From an uncultured Enterobacteriaceae bacterium (GTDB taxonomy: Bacteria; Pseudomonadota; Gammaproteobacteria; Enterobacterales; Enterobacteriaceae), in NCBI GenBank assembly GCA_936920625.1, contig CAKZHC010000038.1, positions 27,966 to 91,965 on the forward strand: a stretch of 64,000 bases of DNA, in the 5' to 3' direction. Each line of letters begins with the position of its first letter. Positions within the stretch are counted from its first letter, which is position 1. Below the pieces are notes generated by a model. It was given only the letters and a program-made list of their open reading frames with translations, did not search any database and had not been told where the DNA came from. A program made the translations under genes and the position numbers. Of the stretch, positions 1 through 7,653 are shown piece after piece.

Positions 1-489
1 CTTGGACCGGTTGTGACTGCTCTGTTGTTTGCCGGACGTGCTGGCTCAGCATTGACGGCAGAAATAGGGCTGATGAAAGCCACTGAGCAACTCTCCAGTA
101 TGGAGATGATGGCCGTTGATCCTTTACGCCGGGTAATTTCACCACGTTTTTGGGCGGGCTTTATCAGTATGCCCCTGTTGGGGTTGATATTTACTACCAC
201 AGGTATTTTGGGGGGGATATTGGTAGGTGTAGGCTGGAAAGGCATTGATAGTGGTTTTTACTGGAGCGCTATACAGAGTGCTGTAGATTTCCACAGAGAT
301 ATTGTAAATAGCGTGATCAAAAGTGCGGTTTTTGCCATCACGGTGAACTGGATCGCATTATTTAATGGTTATGATGCTATCCCCACTTCTGAGGGTATCA
401 GCCGGGCAACTACTCGAACGGTGGTACACTCATCTCTGGCAATACTAGGGCTGGATTTTATACTGACAGCACTAATGTTTGGGAACTAA
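1..489 (+). CDS. mlaE: MlaE, phospholipid ABC transporter permease (5' end outside window)
   Basis: Inner-membrane permease of the MlaFEDB complex, which moves phospholipids between the inner membrane and periplasmic MlaC and so keeps outer-membrane lipid asymmetry. The reading frame is open from base 1, so the gene enters from outside the window; 162 residues are visible of about 260 usual for the family. The visible part contains the family core (motif GRAGSALTAEIG near its start, then SPRFWAGF, and a C-terminal ISRATTRTVVHSS followed by a last membrane segment ending LMFGN). It is followed after 4 bases by mlaD, as in E. coli. Identity is by recognition of the family sequence and by the neighbours. 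Confidence 0.96.
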   Translation, partial: LGPVVTALLFAGRAGSALTAEIGLMKATEQLSSMEMMAVDPLRRVISPRFWAGFISMPLLGLIFTTTGILGGILVGVGWKGIDSGFYWSAIQSAVDFHRDIVNSVIKSAVFAITVNWIALFNGYDAIPTSEGISRATTRTVVHSSLAILGLDFILTALMFGN

Positions 490-493
490 TTTG

Positions 494-985
494 ATGGGAA
501 CTAAGAAAAGCGAAATTTGGGTCGGTGTGTTTCTGCTGCTGGCACTCGGGGCTGCAATCTACCTTAGCATGCGTGTCGCTAATCTTAAGTCGCTGAGTCA
601 GGAACCAACCTGGCAACTTTATGCCATTTTTAACAATGTTGGAGGGCTTAAGACGGGTTCTCCAGTGAAGATTGGAGGTGTTGTGATTGGACGAGTGACC
701 GATATTTCATTAGATACTAAATCCTATTTACCTCGTGTCACTATGGCGATTGACGACAAATACAATCAGCTGCCTGATACCAGCTCGTTGGCTGTACGGA
801 CCCAGGGCCTACTGGGAGAACAGTTTCTGGCATTAAATGTTGGCTTTGATGATCCTGAACTAGGTACAGCTTTGCTCAAAAATGGCGATACCATTCAGGA
901 CACTAAATCGGCGCTGGTGCTGGAAGATCTTATCGGTCAGTTCCTCTACAGGAGCAACGGTAATGATACTAAAAAAGGCCAGTAA
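494..985 (+). CDS. mlaD: MlaD, MCE-domain substrate-binding subunit
   Basis: Inner-membrane-anchored MCE protein whose hexamer forms the periplasmic channel of the Mla transporter. ATG at 494 is chosen because it gives the family N-terminus MGTKKSEIWVG; a TTG at 479 in frame would add five residues inside mlaE. One membrane segment lies at residues 7-27, then the MCE domain with GLKTGSPVKIGGVVIGRV and the late GEQFLALNVGF. The protein is 163 residues, about 20 shorter than the E. coli one, because the low-complexity tail stops after DTKKGQ. It is followed by an unusual 179-base gap before mlaC where E. coli has a short one, so the tail may have been lost by mutation. Confidence 0.95.
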   Translation: MGTKKSEIWVGVFLLLALGAAIYLSMRVANLKSLSQEPTWQLYAIFNNVGGLKTGSPVKIGGVVIGRVTDISLDTKSYLPRVTMAIDDKYNQLPDTSSLAVRTQGLLGEQFLALNVGFDDPELGTALLKNGDTIQDTKSALVLEDLIGQFLYRSNGNDTKKGQ

Positions 986-1164
986 TTAAGCTGCCAGCTT
1001 GTTCGCCAGATGCCTGGCGATTCTCAATATTGCTGGTAACGCTTCACAACAGGGCGTAGCGCTTACAGATTGCAGTATGCTGTTGTGAATTTCGAGGACT
1101 ATTCGTTTGCCAGCAGACAGACGCAATTATTGCGATCACGCAGGCATAATTACAGAGGATTACT

Positions 1165-1797
1165 ATGCTCAAACGTTTGATAATAACCGCTCTGGTGGCA
1201 ATTTTTCCTCTTGTCGCTAGTGCGGCGGCTGACCAGACAAATCCCTACAAACTAATGAGTGAGGCGGCGCAAAAAACGTTCAGTCGTCTCAGGGATGAGC
1301 AGCCGAAAATAAAACAGGACCCTAACTATCTGCGGCAAATAGTGCGGGATGAGCTGTTACCCTATGTTCAGATAAAATATGCAGGTGCACTGGTATTAGG
1401 TCAATACTACAATAGGGCAACGCCTGAGCAGCGTGAGGCTTACTTCGCAGTATTTAAAGATTATCTGGCTCAGGCTTATGGCCAGGCACTATCTCTCTAT
1501 CACGGGCAGACGTACCGAATTGCACCGGAACAACCGATTGAAAATGACATCGTGGCAATCCGTGTCACAATTATTGACCCCACTGGCCGGCCACCTGTGT
1601 TACTGGATTTCAAATGGAGAAAGAATAGCGTCAATGGCAACTGGCAGGCGTATGACATGATCGCTGAAGGAATCAGTATGATCGAGACTAAGCAGAACGA
1701 ATGGGCAGATATACTGCGCACTCAGGGAATAGCGGGTTTGACGGACCGCCTGCGTTACGAAGCCGCTCAGCCAATTACTCTGGGCAAACAAAAGTGA
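1165..1797 (+). CDS. mlaC: MlaC, periplasmic phospholipid-binding protein
   Basis: Soluble periplasmic carrier that shuttles phospholipid between the outer-membrane MlaA complex and the inner-membrane MlaFEDB complex. 210 residues; an N-terminal signal peptide (basic MLKR, hydrophobic stretch, ASA-type cleavage site near residue 20) precedes the MlaC/Ttg2D domain. A ribosome site AGAGGA lies just before ATG 1165. The stop codon overlaps the GTG start of mlaB. The E. coli-like order mlaE-mlaD-mlaC-mlaB is intact although the spacing to mlaD is large. Confidence 0.95.
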   Translation: MLKRLIITALVAIFPLVASAAADQTNPYKLMSEAAQKTFSRLRDEQPKIKQDPNYLRQIVRDELLPYVQIKYAGALVLGQYYNRATPEQREAYFAVFKDYLAQAYGQALSLYHGQTYRIAPEQPIENDIVAIRVTIIDPTGRPPVLLDFKWRKNSVNGNWQAYDMIAEGISMIETKQNEWADILRTQGIAGLTDRLRYEAAQPITLGKQK

Positions 1798-2090
1798 GTG
1801 AGCCACTGCACTGGACGGTTGCTGATGGCTGCCTGATATTGTCGGGTGAACTAGACCATCAGACTTTGCTCCCGCTCTGGCAACAGCGCGGAAGCCTGGT
1901 TGAACAAATCAAGCAGGTGGATGTAGCCGGGCTCTCGCATGTTGATACTGCCGGACTCGCTGTGCTGGTCCACCTGCGGCATGGGGCAGCAGAAAAAAAT
2001 GAGGAGCTCAGTTTTTTTGGTATCACTGAAAAGCTGAGTTCGCTCATCCGTCTGTATAATCTACAGTATTTGATTAATTTTGTTGAATAG
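1794..2090 (+). CDS. mlaB: MlaB, STAS-domain subunit of the Mla transporter
   Basis: Cytoplasmic STAS-domain protein that binds the MlaF ATPase and is needed for assembly and activity of the transporter. I take GTG at 1794 as start, overlapping the mlaC stop (GTGA arrangement, translational coupling); it gives a 98-residue protein beginning VSEPLHW, matching the family N-terminus. The conserved Asp-Thr of the STAS phosphorylation-like site is present as VDTAGL with Thr at residue 52. A longer frame from 1701 lies inside mlaC and is not credible. Confidence 0.93.
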   Translation: MSEPLHWTVADGCLILSGELDHQTLLPLWQQRGSLVEQIKQVDVAGLSHVDTAGLAVLVHLRHGAAEKNEELSFFGITEKLSSLIRLYNLQYLINFVE

Positions 2091-2429
2091 AGAGCCTTCA
2101 GTCGCGCCGCCTTACTTCAGTACTGGTTTTTGATAATTTTCTGTACCTGATGTCTGGTTTCAGATACTGTTTAATTGTTGTACCGCTGTAAATGTACCAG
2201 GACATGTATTCAAACGCTCACCTTATTTATGAGATTTAGTGTCAAACGCCGAAAGAATCAGTAAAATGACTTGCTCATTTTTACTACACTCACATGTTAT
2301 GTTGAATAATCGTTTCTTTTATCGCCGTATCCTCCGACAACTTCTGTGGTCCGGGGCATGGAGCACCGACCGGGAATCGTGACGCAGAATGTAGCAGAGT
2401 GTTTATCATTTACTAAGTGCAAAATAGTT
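2091..2429 (+). other. Intergenic region mlaB-ibaG, no gene seen
   Basis: 339 bases separate mlaB from ibaG; in E. coli this spacer is short. No open frame with family resemblance, no tRNA and no strong terminator hairpin was found. It probably holds a promoter for ibaG-murA, but I could not single out convincing -35/-10 boxes. Confidence 0.5.
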
Positions 2430-2684
2430 ATGGAAAATAATGAAATTAAGTCCGTCCTGATGAATGCATTACCACTTGAGGAAGTACATGTCTCTGGAGA
2501 TGGTAGTCACTGTCAGGTAATCGCCGTTGGCGAGATGTTCGGCGGACTCAGCCGAATAAAAAAACAGCAGGCAATTTATGCTCCATTAATGGAATTTATT
2601 GCTGATAATCGCATTCATGCCGTTTCTATTAAAACTTATACTCCGGCAGAGTGGACGCGGGAACGCAAATTAAATGGCTTCTGA
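2430..2684 (+). CDS. ibaG: IbaG, BolA-family protein
   Basis: Small BolA-family protein (YrbA) that partners monothiol glutaredoxin in iron-sulfur binding and is linked to acid stress in E. coli. ATG 2430 gives the exact family start MENNEIKSVLMNAL and an 84-residue protein, the same length as E. coli. The conserved His27 is present (GDGSH), followed by Cys28 where E. coli has Phe; the C-terminal VSIKTYTPAEW block is intact. A longer in-frame start at 2346 has no family match. It lies 64 bases before murA, as in relatives. Confidence 0.95.
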   Translation: MENNEIKSVLMNALPLEEVHVSGDGSHCQVIAVGEMFGGLSRIKKQQAIYAPLMEFIADNRIHAVSIKTYTPAEWTRERKLNGF

Positions 2685-2748
2685 TAAATTGATATCAAAT
2701 ATTTTAAAAAAAAACCAGACGAATTACATTAACTTAAGAGCGGTTACA

Positions 2749-4005
2749 ATGGATAAATTCCTTGTTAAGGGTCCAACCAGACTAAGTGGTGAAGTCACGA
2801 TATCCGGTGCCAAAAACGCTGCATTACCCATTATGTTTGCTGCTCTGCTGGCTGACGGACCAGTAGAAATTCAAAATGTTCCACATCTAAAAGACATTGA
2901 TACTACCATGGCGTTATTAAGCCAGCTTGGTGCTAAAGTTGAACGTAATGGTTCGGTATATCTGGATGCCAGCACTGTTAATGTTTATTGCGCACCCTAT
3001 GAACTGGTAAAAACAATGCGTGCTTCTATCTGGGCCTTAGGCCCGTTGATCGCCCGTTTTGGTAAAGGCCAGGTTTCATTGCCTGGTGGTTGCGCCATTG
3101 GCACCCGTCCGGTTGATTTGCATATTGCAGGCCTTGAGCAGCTGGGAGCAAAAATCAGACTGGAAGAAGGGTATGTCAAAGCTTTTGTCGATGGTCGCCT
3201 TAAAGGGGCACATATTGTGCTGGATAAGGTGAGTGTTGGCGCCACAGTAACTATTATGTGCGCCGCGACTCTGGCTACAGGGACGACTGTGATTAAAAAT
3301 GCCGCACAGGAACCGGAAGTAGCTGATACTGCAAATTTTCTTAATACACTTGGCGCCAGAATCTCAGGTATGGGCACCAACTGTATCATCATTGAAGGTG
3401 TGGATCGTTTAACGGGTGGTACTTACCGGATTCTGCCTGATAGAATAGAAACCGGCACTTTTTTGGTGGCAGGTGCAATTTCTGGTGGCAAGGTTATCTG
3501 CCGCAACACTGACCCCGGTATGCTTGAAGCAGTGATTGCCGGATTACGTGAAGCCGGAGCCACGATTGAATGTGGCGAAGACTGGATATCTCTGGATATG
3601 CAGGGTAAACGTCCCAGGGCTGTCAACATTCACACCGCCCCTCATCCAGGGTTTCCAACAGATATGCAGGCTCAGTTCACTCTGTTAAACCTGATAGCAG
3701 AAGGTACCGGGGTTATCACCGAAACCATCTTCGAAAACCGGTTCATGCATTTGTCCGAACTCATTCGCATGGGCGCCCATGCTGAAATAGAAAGCAATAG
3801 TGCTATTTGTCATGGAGTTGAAAAGCTCTCAGGTGCGCAGGTGATGGCGACGGACTTACGCGCTTCAGCTAGTCTGGTTCTGGCAGGATGCATTGCTGAA
3901 GGTATTACGCAGGTGCATCGCATTTATCATATTGACCGTGGCTATGAGCGAATCGAAGATAAACTGCGTGCGCTGGGTGCAGACATTAAGCGTGTCATCA
4001 GTTAA
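2749..4005 (+). CDS. murA: MurA, UDP-GlcNAc 1-carboxyvinyltransferase
   Basis: Catalyses the first committed step of peptidoglycan synthesis, transfer of enolpyruvate from PEP to UDP-N-acetylglucosamine, in the cytoplasm; target of fosfomycin. ATG 2749 gives MDKFLVKGPT and 418 residues (E. coli 419). Key residues are visible: Lys22 in SGAKNAA and the catalytic, fosfomycin-reactive Cys115 in LPGGCAIG. Both EPSP-synthase-like halves are intact, ending with IDRGYERIEDKLRALGA. An in-frame upstream start at 2674 overlaps ibaG and is not supported by the family N-terminus. Confidence 0.98.
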   Translation: MDKFLVKGPTRLSGEVTISGAKNAALPIMFAALLADGPVEIQNVPHLKDIDTTMALLSQLGAKVERNGSVYLDASTVNVYCAPYELVKTMRASIWALGPLIARFGKGQVSLPGGCAIGTRPVDLHIAGLEQLGAKIRLEEGYVKAFVDGRLKGAHIVLDKVSVGATVTIMCAATLATGTTVIKNAAQEPEVADTANFLNTLGARISGMGTNCIIIEGVDRLTGGTYRILPDRIETGTFLVAGAISGGKVICRNTDPGMLEAVIAGLREAGATIECGEDWISLDMQGKRPRAVNIHTAPHPGFPTDMQAQFTLLNLIAEGTGVITETIFENRFMHLSELIRMGAHAEIESNSAICHGVEKLSGAQVMATDLRASASLVLAGCIAEGITQVHRIYHIDRGYERIEDKLRALGADIKRVIS

Positions 4006-4029
4006 GTTAACGCTGATTAAGTGATTAAA

Positions 4030-4051
4030 ATGGACGACGAATGTCGTCCAT
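4030..4051. terminator. Inverted repeat between convergent murA and sfsB
   Basis: Perfect 9-base stem (ATGGACGAC / GTCGTCCAT) with a 4-base loop, 24 bases after the murA stop, followed on the plus strand by a short T-rich run (agcttatttt). It probably ends murA transcription and may work on sfsB from the other side. Confidence 0.6.
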
Positions 4052-4086
4052 AGCTTATTTTGGCAATGGCTATATGCCCGATCTGT

Positions 4087-4344
4087 TTAACCGCGAATGA
4101 GACGTTTGCGATCAATAAGCCTGTGTGTTTTAGGGTCATAATATCGGCTCGGCCAGATTTCAGATGGGTGCACTTCGAGTGCTTCCGCGATCAGCCATTC
4201 GCCCTTAGGCCAGGGGCGAAAAAGTGCGTTGGTTAATGTAGATGAACTTAGTCCCGCAGCGCGTGAAACTGCCGCAAGAGAGGTGTTCTTCTTACGCAAT
4301 GCGGCGATAATATCTGCCGAATGCCAGTCAGTTTTGTTATCCAC
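4087..4344 (-). CDS. sfsB: SfsB/Nlp-family DNA-binding protein
   Basis: Small Ner-like helix-turn-helix DNA-binding protein, called SfsB (Nlp) in E. coli and linked there to maltose metabolism. The start is GTG at 4344 because an ideal AAGGAG site stands 6 bases upstream and the product begins VDNKTDWHSADIIAALRKK, like the family. 85 residues. The Ner-type HTH lies at about residues 10-55 (SRAAGLSSSTLTNALFRPWP), with the conserved EIWPSRY after it. It sits convergent to murA, the same position as in E. coli; beyond it the usual neighbour ispB has been pushed 3.3 kb away by the PAS-LuxR region. Confidence 0.92.
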   Translation of the reverse strand: MDNKTDWHSADIIAALRKKNTSLAAVSRAAGLSSSTLTNALFRPWPKGEWLIAEALEVHPSEIWPSRYYDPKTHRLIDRKRLIRG

Positions 4345-4820
4345 ATGTGTCTCCTTCCTATTTTTTTGGAAATTTCCAAAAGTTATTATATTTTGTAACA
4401 AAATCGATTAACTATATGATATACATGAAGTTTTACCTAATTTAGTTAATTTATTTCTTATCTAAGAGTGTTATTTTAAAAGAAAATTAGCTATTTTTCG
4501 GAAATTTAAGGTTACAATTTACAATTGTGCTAGTTATGGCACAGATCTATGTAACGATATAAATGGTATATCATGGTTAAAAGCCATATTCAGCAGGCCA
4601 TACAGATTTGCACAGAAGTAAAATGGGCCATGTGATTTTCATTCCAAAAACGGTGTAATATCCCGTCAGGGATTGAATCTCTGTGAAAACAAGTGAATCC
4701 GGACGCTTCAGTCAGAATGCCGGGCTAAGTAATTTAAAGGTTTTATTAATTTTGTTTATAATATTCTGTAAAAGCTTACTTTGCGGGGATTAGATATCCT
4801 TGTAACACAGGTGTTGCAAT

Positions 4821-5033
4821 TTACAGGCCGGATAAAAGAAAAGCCCATAGCCGCGACCAAGGGGAAGTAAAAAACATTGTCTGCCGGATTATCTGCCTCA
4901 GCACATCAATCTGTAAATATGGATTTCGTTTGAATAACGGAGCCAGAATGATGATGTATAATATGGTCAGGACTCCAGCCATGATAAAATAATTAATTAT
5001 AAAATACATTACTAAATGTATGATATTTTTCAA
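4821..5033 (-). CDS. Possible small membrane protein, unrecognised
   Basis: A 70-codon frame starting with TTG (in-frame ATG at codons 9 and 18). I do not recognise it. It would contain one strong hydrophobic segment (residues about 5-32), a short basic loop, and a C-terminus with aromatic residues (SPWSRLWAFLLSGL). No good ribosome site precedes any candidate start. The block that encodes it is repeated downstream at 5364-5540 with indels that break the frame. It may be a decaying gene or a non-coding element whose frame is accidental. Confidence 0.25.
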   Translation of the reverse strand: MKNIIHLVMYFIINYFIMAGVLTILYIIILAPLFKRNPYLQIDVLRQIIRQTMFFTSPWSRLWAFLLSGL

Positions 5034-5363
5034 TGAAGATATATCATTTTTTATTTTAAGATAATTTAAGAAGAATAGCTGCGGTTCCCTGGCATTGGTG
5101 ATTAAAACGCTGAGAAAATTATAATGTCAGATATTATAAACTAGGATAACTATAGTGAATACTGATGTATTCATCACATATATTTTCACCTGCCAGACAA
5201 AAGCTACAGGAAAAACCAGAACTATTATAATACTATTAATTACCAGTCACTTTTCCTGACTGTTCAGCAACTTTGTATAATCATAAACTGCTTCGGCTAA
5301 TGCTGACTAAAAGAGTGATACTGAGTTAACTCAGTCCTGCTACATAGTTTGTGGGCGATTAAG

Positions 5364-5540
5364 TTTACAGACTGGAAAAAGAAAAACCCATAGCCTCGGC
5401 CAGGAGAAAATAAAACAACATTGTTTGCTATGGTATCCACATTAGCACATTAATCTGTAACTATGAATGCCATTTAAATAATTGGACCAGTTTAATGGGA
5501 AAGAAATAAAGACAGTCAGTATTCCAGTCATGACAAAAAT
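5364..5540. repeat. Diverged second copy of the 4820-4990 block
   Basis: Aligns by eye with 4820-4990 over about 170 bases: both begin TTTACAG, share AAGAAAA.CCCATAGCC, a shared stretch ending in CATTAATCTGTAA or CATCAATCTGTAA, and end near a CCAG.CATGA.AAAA segment. In this copy the minus-strand frame is shifted and loses its stop equivalent, so it is non-coding or a pseudogene copy. The end of the block is echoed again at about 6455-6490, just before the second regulator unit, indicating that the small-ORF block and the regulator were duplicated together. Confidence 0.6.
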
Positions 5541-5651
5541 TGTGAGCTAATGCCAAAAAAATAATATGTTATATGATTAACTCATCTGGCTATTGCATCA
5601 ATTACCAGCAGCATTTATCGATTATCATGAACTATCACAGGAGCGCCAAAC
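5525..5651 (+). repeat. Regulator leader block, copy 1 (copy 2 at 6460-6587)
   Basis: The 127 bases before the first regulator start resemble bases 6460-6587 before the second: both contain CAAAATTGTGAGC or AAAAATTGTGAGC, then GATTAACTCATCTGGC, TATTGCATCAAT, CAGCAGCA, ATTATCAT and the identical end ACTATCACAGGAGCGCCAAA just before ATG. This conserved leader probably carries the promoter and ribosome site, so the copies are likely expressed in the same way. Confidence 0.75.
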
Positions 5652-6374
5652 ATGGAGAAGGGAATAATGAGTTTTGCAGCAGCAGAGGGATTAAACATCG
5701 CCGCAAATAGTTTTGATGAGTTAATATCCCACATTGAACATAGTGATGATTTCTGGCTGATAAAAGGCAATGATCTCACATTTGCCTATATGAACCAGAT
5801 AGCAAAATATTATTGTGATTTACCAGAAAACTATGATGTTGAAGGTCGGCTCATTGGAGAGATGCCTGTAATTTATGCTGAGCATCAGGATGTAATACAC
5901 ACGTTTGAAGATATGGTAAAGGCCGCATCTAAACTTAGTACTTGTATGGCTAATACAAAGTATGGAGGTAAAAATAAATATGTTCAGCCTTTTATGGGGA
6001 CTACTTCCCCCTTATTTAAAGATGATAAAATTTTTGGAATAATCACACGATGCAGAAAACTGGATTTTTTCACACCGGATCACTTTATTAATAACCGGCC
6101 ACCGGACACTATTCAGTTCGGTAACCCGTCAGAGCTGTTTACTGACCGGGAATTTGAAGTTGTTTTTTATACTCTGCAACGCCTCAGCGCAAAAGAGATA
6201 GCCCGGAGGACAGGAATAACGCCCAGAGGCGTCGAGACACATTTACATAATATCTATATGAAGGCAGGGATAGATAACAGAAATCAGCTTATCACACTGT
6301 GCCGTGATAAAGGCTATGATCGCTATGTCCCCGAGAAATTCTTAGACACGGTTCCATTTAAAGCACTGGGGTAA
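5652..6374 (+). CDS. PAS-LuxR transcriptional regulator, left array copy 1
   Basis: 240-residue regulator of two parts: an N-terminal PAS-like sensor (about residues 15-145; FDELISHIEHSDDFWLIKG, then FAYMN) and a C-terminal LuxR/GerE helix-turn-helix (about 165-225; SAKEIARRTGITPRGVETH and HNIYMKAGI). Start ATG 5652 has AGGAG nine bases upstream. It ends with GYDRYVPEKFLDTVPFKALG, a tail shared by all members of this window-wide family. No membrane segment or signal peptide, so a cytoplasmic regulator; ligand and target genes cannot be read from the sequence. Intact copy of a locally duplicated unit, lying between sfsB and ispB where relatives have none. Confidence 0.85.
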   Translation: MEKGIMSFAAAEGLNIAANSFDELISHIEHSDDFWLIKGNDLTFAYMNQIAKYYCDLPENYDVEGRLIGEMPVIYAEHQDVIHTFEDMVKAASKLSTCMANTKYGGKNKYVQPFMGTTSPLFKDDKIFGIITRCRKLDFFTPDHFINNRPPDTIQFGNPSELFTDREFEVVFYTLQRLSAKEIARRTGITPRGVETHLHNIYMKAGIDNRNQLITLCRDKGYDRYVPEKFLDTVPFKALG

Positions 6375-6382
6375 AACAGAGC

Positions 6383-6446
6383 GCGGGAATAAAAAGCCCG
6401 CTTTCACGCATGCATAAATAAACGCAGTCAGTTATGCAGCGTGAAA
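6383..6446 (+). terminator. Hairpins after regulator copy 1
   Basis: Two structures follow the copy 1 stop: a GCGGG/CCCGC stem (6383-6387 with 6397-6401) followed by TTT, and a longer imperfect hairpin with TTTCACGC/GCGTGAAA (6402-6409 with 6439-6446) and inner GCATAA/TTATGC (6412-6417 with 6432-6437). Likely transcription end or RNA-stability element; the T-run is weak. Confidence 0.5.
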
Positions 6447-6587
6447 GCCGGATGGGATTCTGGCCACGATCAAAATTGTGAGCGGCAGCTAAAAAGTACA
6501 ATATTTTATAGGATTAACTCATCTGGCTATTGCATCAATCGCCAGCAGCACTTTGGATTATCATCAACTATCACAGGAGCGCCAAAC

Positions 6588-6872
6588 ATGGAGAAGGGAA
6601 TAATGAGTTTTTCAGCAGCCGAAGGGTTAAACATCACTGCCAGTAATTTCGATGAGTTAATATCACACATTGAACACAGCGACGACCTTTGGATGATAAA
6701 AGGGCATAATCTTGAATTTGCATATATGAATAAAACTTGTAAATATTATGATGATTTACCAGAAAACTATAATGTTGAAGGCCGGTTAATTGGGGATATG
6801 CCTACTCCTCTCGCTGAATTTCAAGATTTAGTACACATATTTGAAAAGCCGCAAATAGTTTTGATGAATTGA
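6588..6872 (+). pseudogene. PAS fragment of regulator copy 2, truncated by fusion to copy 3
   Basis: ATG 6588 with the same AGGAG leader as copy 1 begins a 94-codon frame whose first 86 residues match the PAS half of copy 1 (MEKGIMSFSAAEGLNI, then EHSDDLWMIKG). After residue VHIFEK the DNA jumps to sequence that matches the beginning of another copy (CCGCAAATAGTTTTGATGA, equivalent to 5701-5719 of copy 1), but in a different frame, and stops at TGA 6870-6872. The C-terminal half of copy 2 and the start of copy 3 are therefore missing, best explained by a deletion between tandem copies. It could still make a PAS-only peptide. I see no helix-turn-helix in it. Confidence 0.75.
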
Positions 6873-7522
6873 TATCATACATAGAACACAGTGACGATGG
6901 CTGGATTGTGAAAGGCATTGATCTTAAATATGCGTATATGAATAAAACTGGTAAATATTATGGCGATTTACCAGATAACTATGATGTGGAAGGTCGGCTG
7001 GTTGGAGAAATGCCAATAATCCATGCTGAACATCAGGATGCGATACATGTATTTAATAATACAGTAATAAACAGTAATAAAATCGTACATTGTATGATTA
7101 ATACGAAGTATGGCGGCAACAATAAATACGTTCAGCCTTTTATGGGTACCACATCTCCATTATTTAAGGATGATAAAATCTTTGGATTAATTCTGCGATA
7201 CAGAAAACTGGATTTTTTCACTCATGACCACTTTATCAATAACCGGCCACCGGATACTATTCAGTTCGGTAACCCGTCAGAGCTGTTTACTGACCGGGAA
7301 TTTGAGATTATTTTTTATACACTACAGCGCCTCAGCGCAAAAGAGATAGCCCGAAGGACAGGAATAACGCCCAGAGGCGTCGAGACGCATTTACATAATA
7401 TCTATATGAAGGCAGGGCTGGATAACAGAAATCAGCTTACCACACTGTGCCGTGATAAAGGCTATGACCGTTATGTGCCTGAGAAATTTTTAGATACGGT
7501 TCCATTTAAAGCACTGGGGTAA
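6869..7522 (+). pseudogene. PAS-LuxR regulator copy 3 lacking its N-terminus
   Basis: Frame of 217 codons opening at TTG 6869, which overlaps the TGA of the copy 2 fragment (TTGA). It lacks about the first 23 residues of the family, including the MEKGIMSF start, but is otherwise complete: PAS part (SYIEHSDDGWIVKGIDLKYAYMN split over the junction region) and LuxR helix-turn-helix (SAKEIARRTGITPRGVETH) with the family tail FKALG. From DHFINNRPPDT onward it is almost identical to copy 1 at both DNA and protein level. It has no ribosome site of its own; expression would need coupling to the upstream fragment. Likely inactive, but a coupled two-part product cannot be excluded. Confidence 0.65.
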
Positions 7523-7623
7523 AACAGAGCGCGGCAATAAAAAGCCGGACAGTTTGTGAATCGACAAAGTATTTTATCATCCACTCAAAGTAACAATCGG
7601 GAATAAAAAGGGGATTTATCAAA

Positions 7624-7643
7624 GGCAGGCCTGACTGGCTGCC
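7624..7643 (-). terminator. Weak hairpin downstream of ispB
   Basis: GGCAG/CTGCC stem a few bases beyond the ispB stop on the minus strand, followed by only TTT on that strand. Possible weak terminator. Confidence 0.3.
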
Positions 7644-7653
7644 ATCAGATATT

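Larger units (their letters stand above)
4345..5651. other. 1.3 kb AT-rich accessory spacer before the first PAS-LuxR array
   Basis: Very AT-rich region separating sfsB from the first regulator. In relatives sfsB and ispB are close, so this looks inserted. It contains a small minus-strand frame (4821-5033), a diverged second copy of the same block (5364-5540) and, at the right end, a leader block repeated upstream of the second regulator unit. I saw no transposase, integrase or tRNA. Confidence 0.6.

Noticed and set aside
4345..7650. Insertion sequence bringing the left regulator array
   Set aside because: No transposase frame, terminal inverted repeats or target duplication could be seen; the repeats are internal to the duplicated units.
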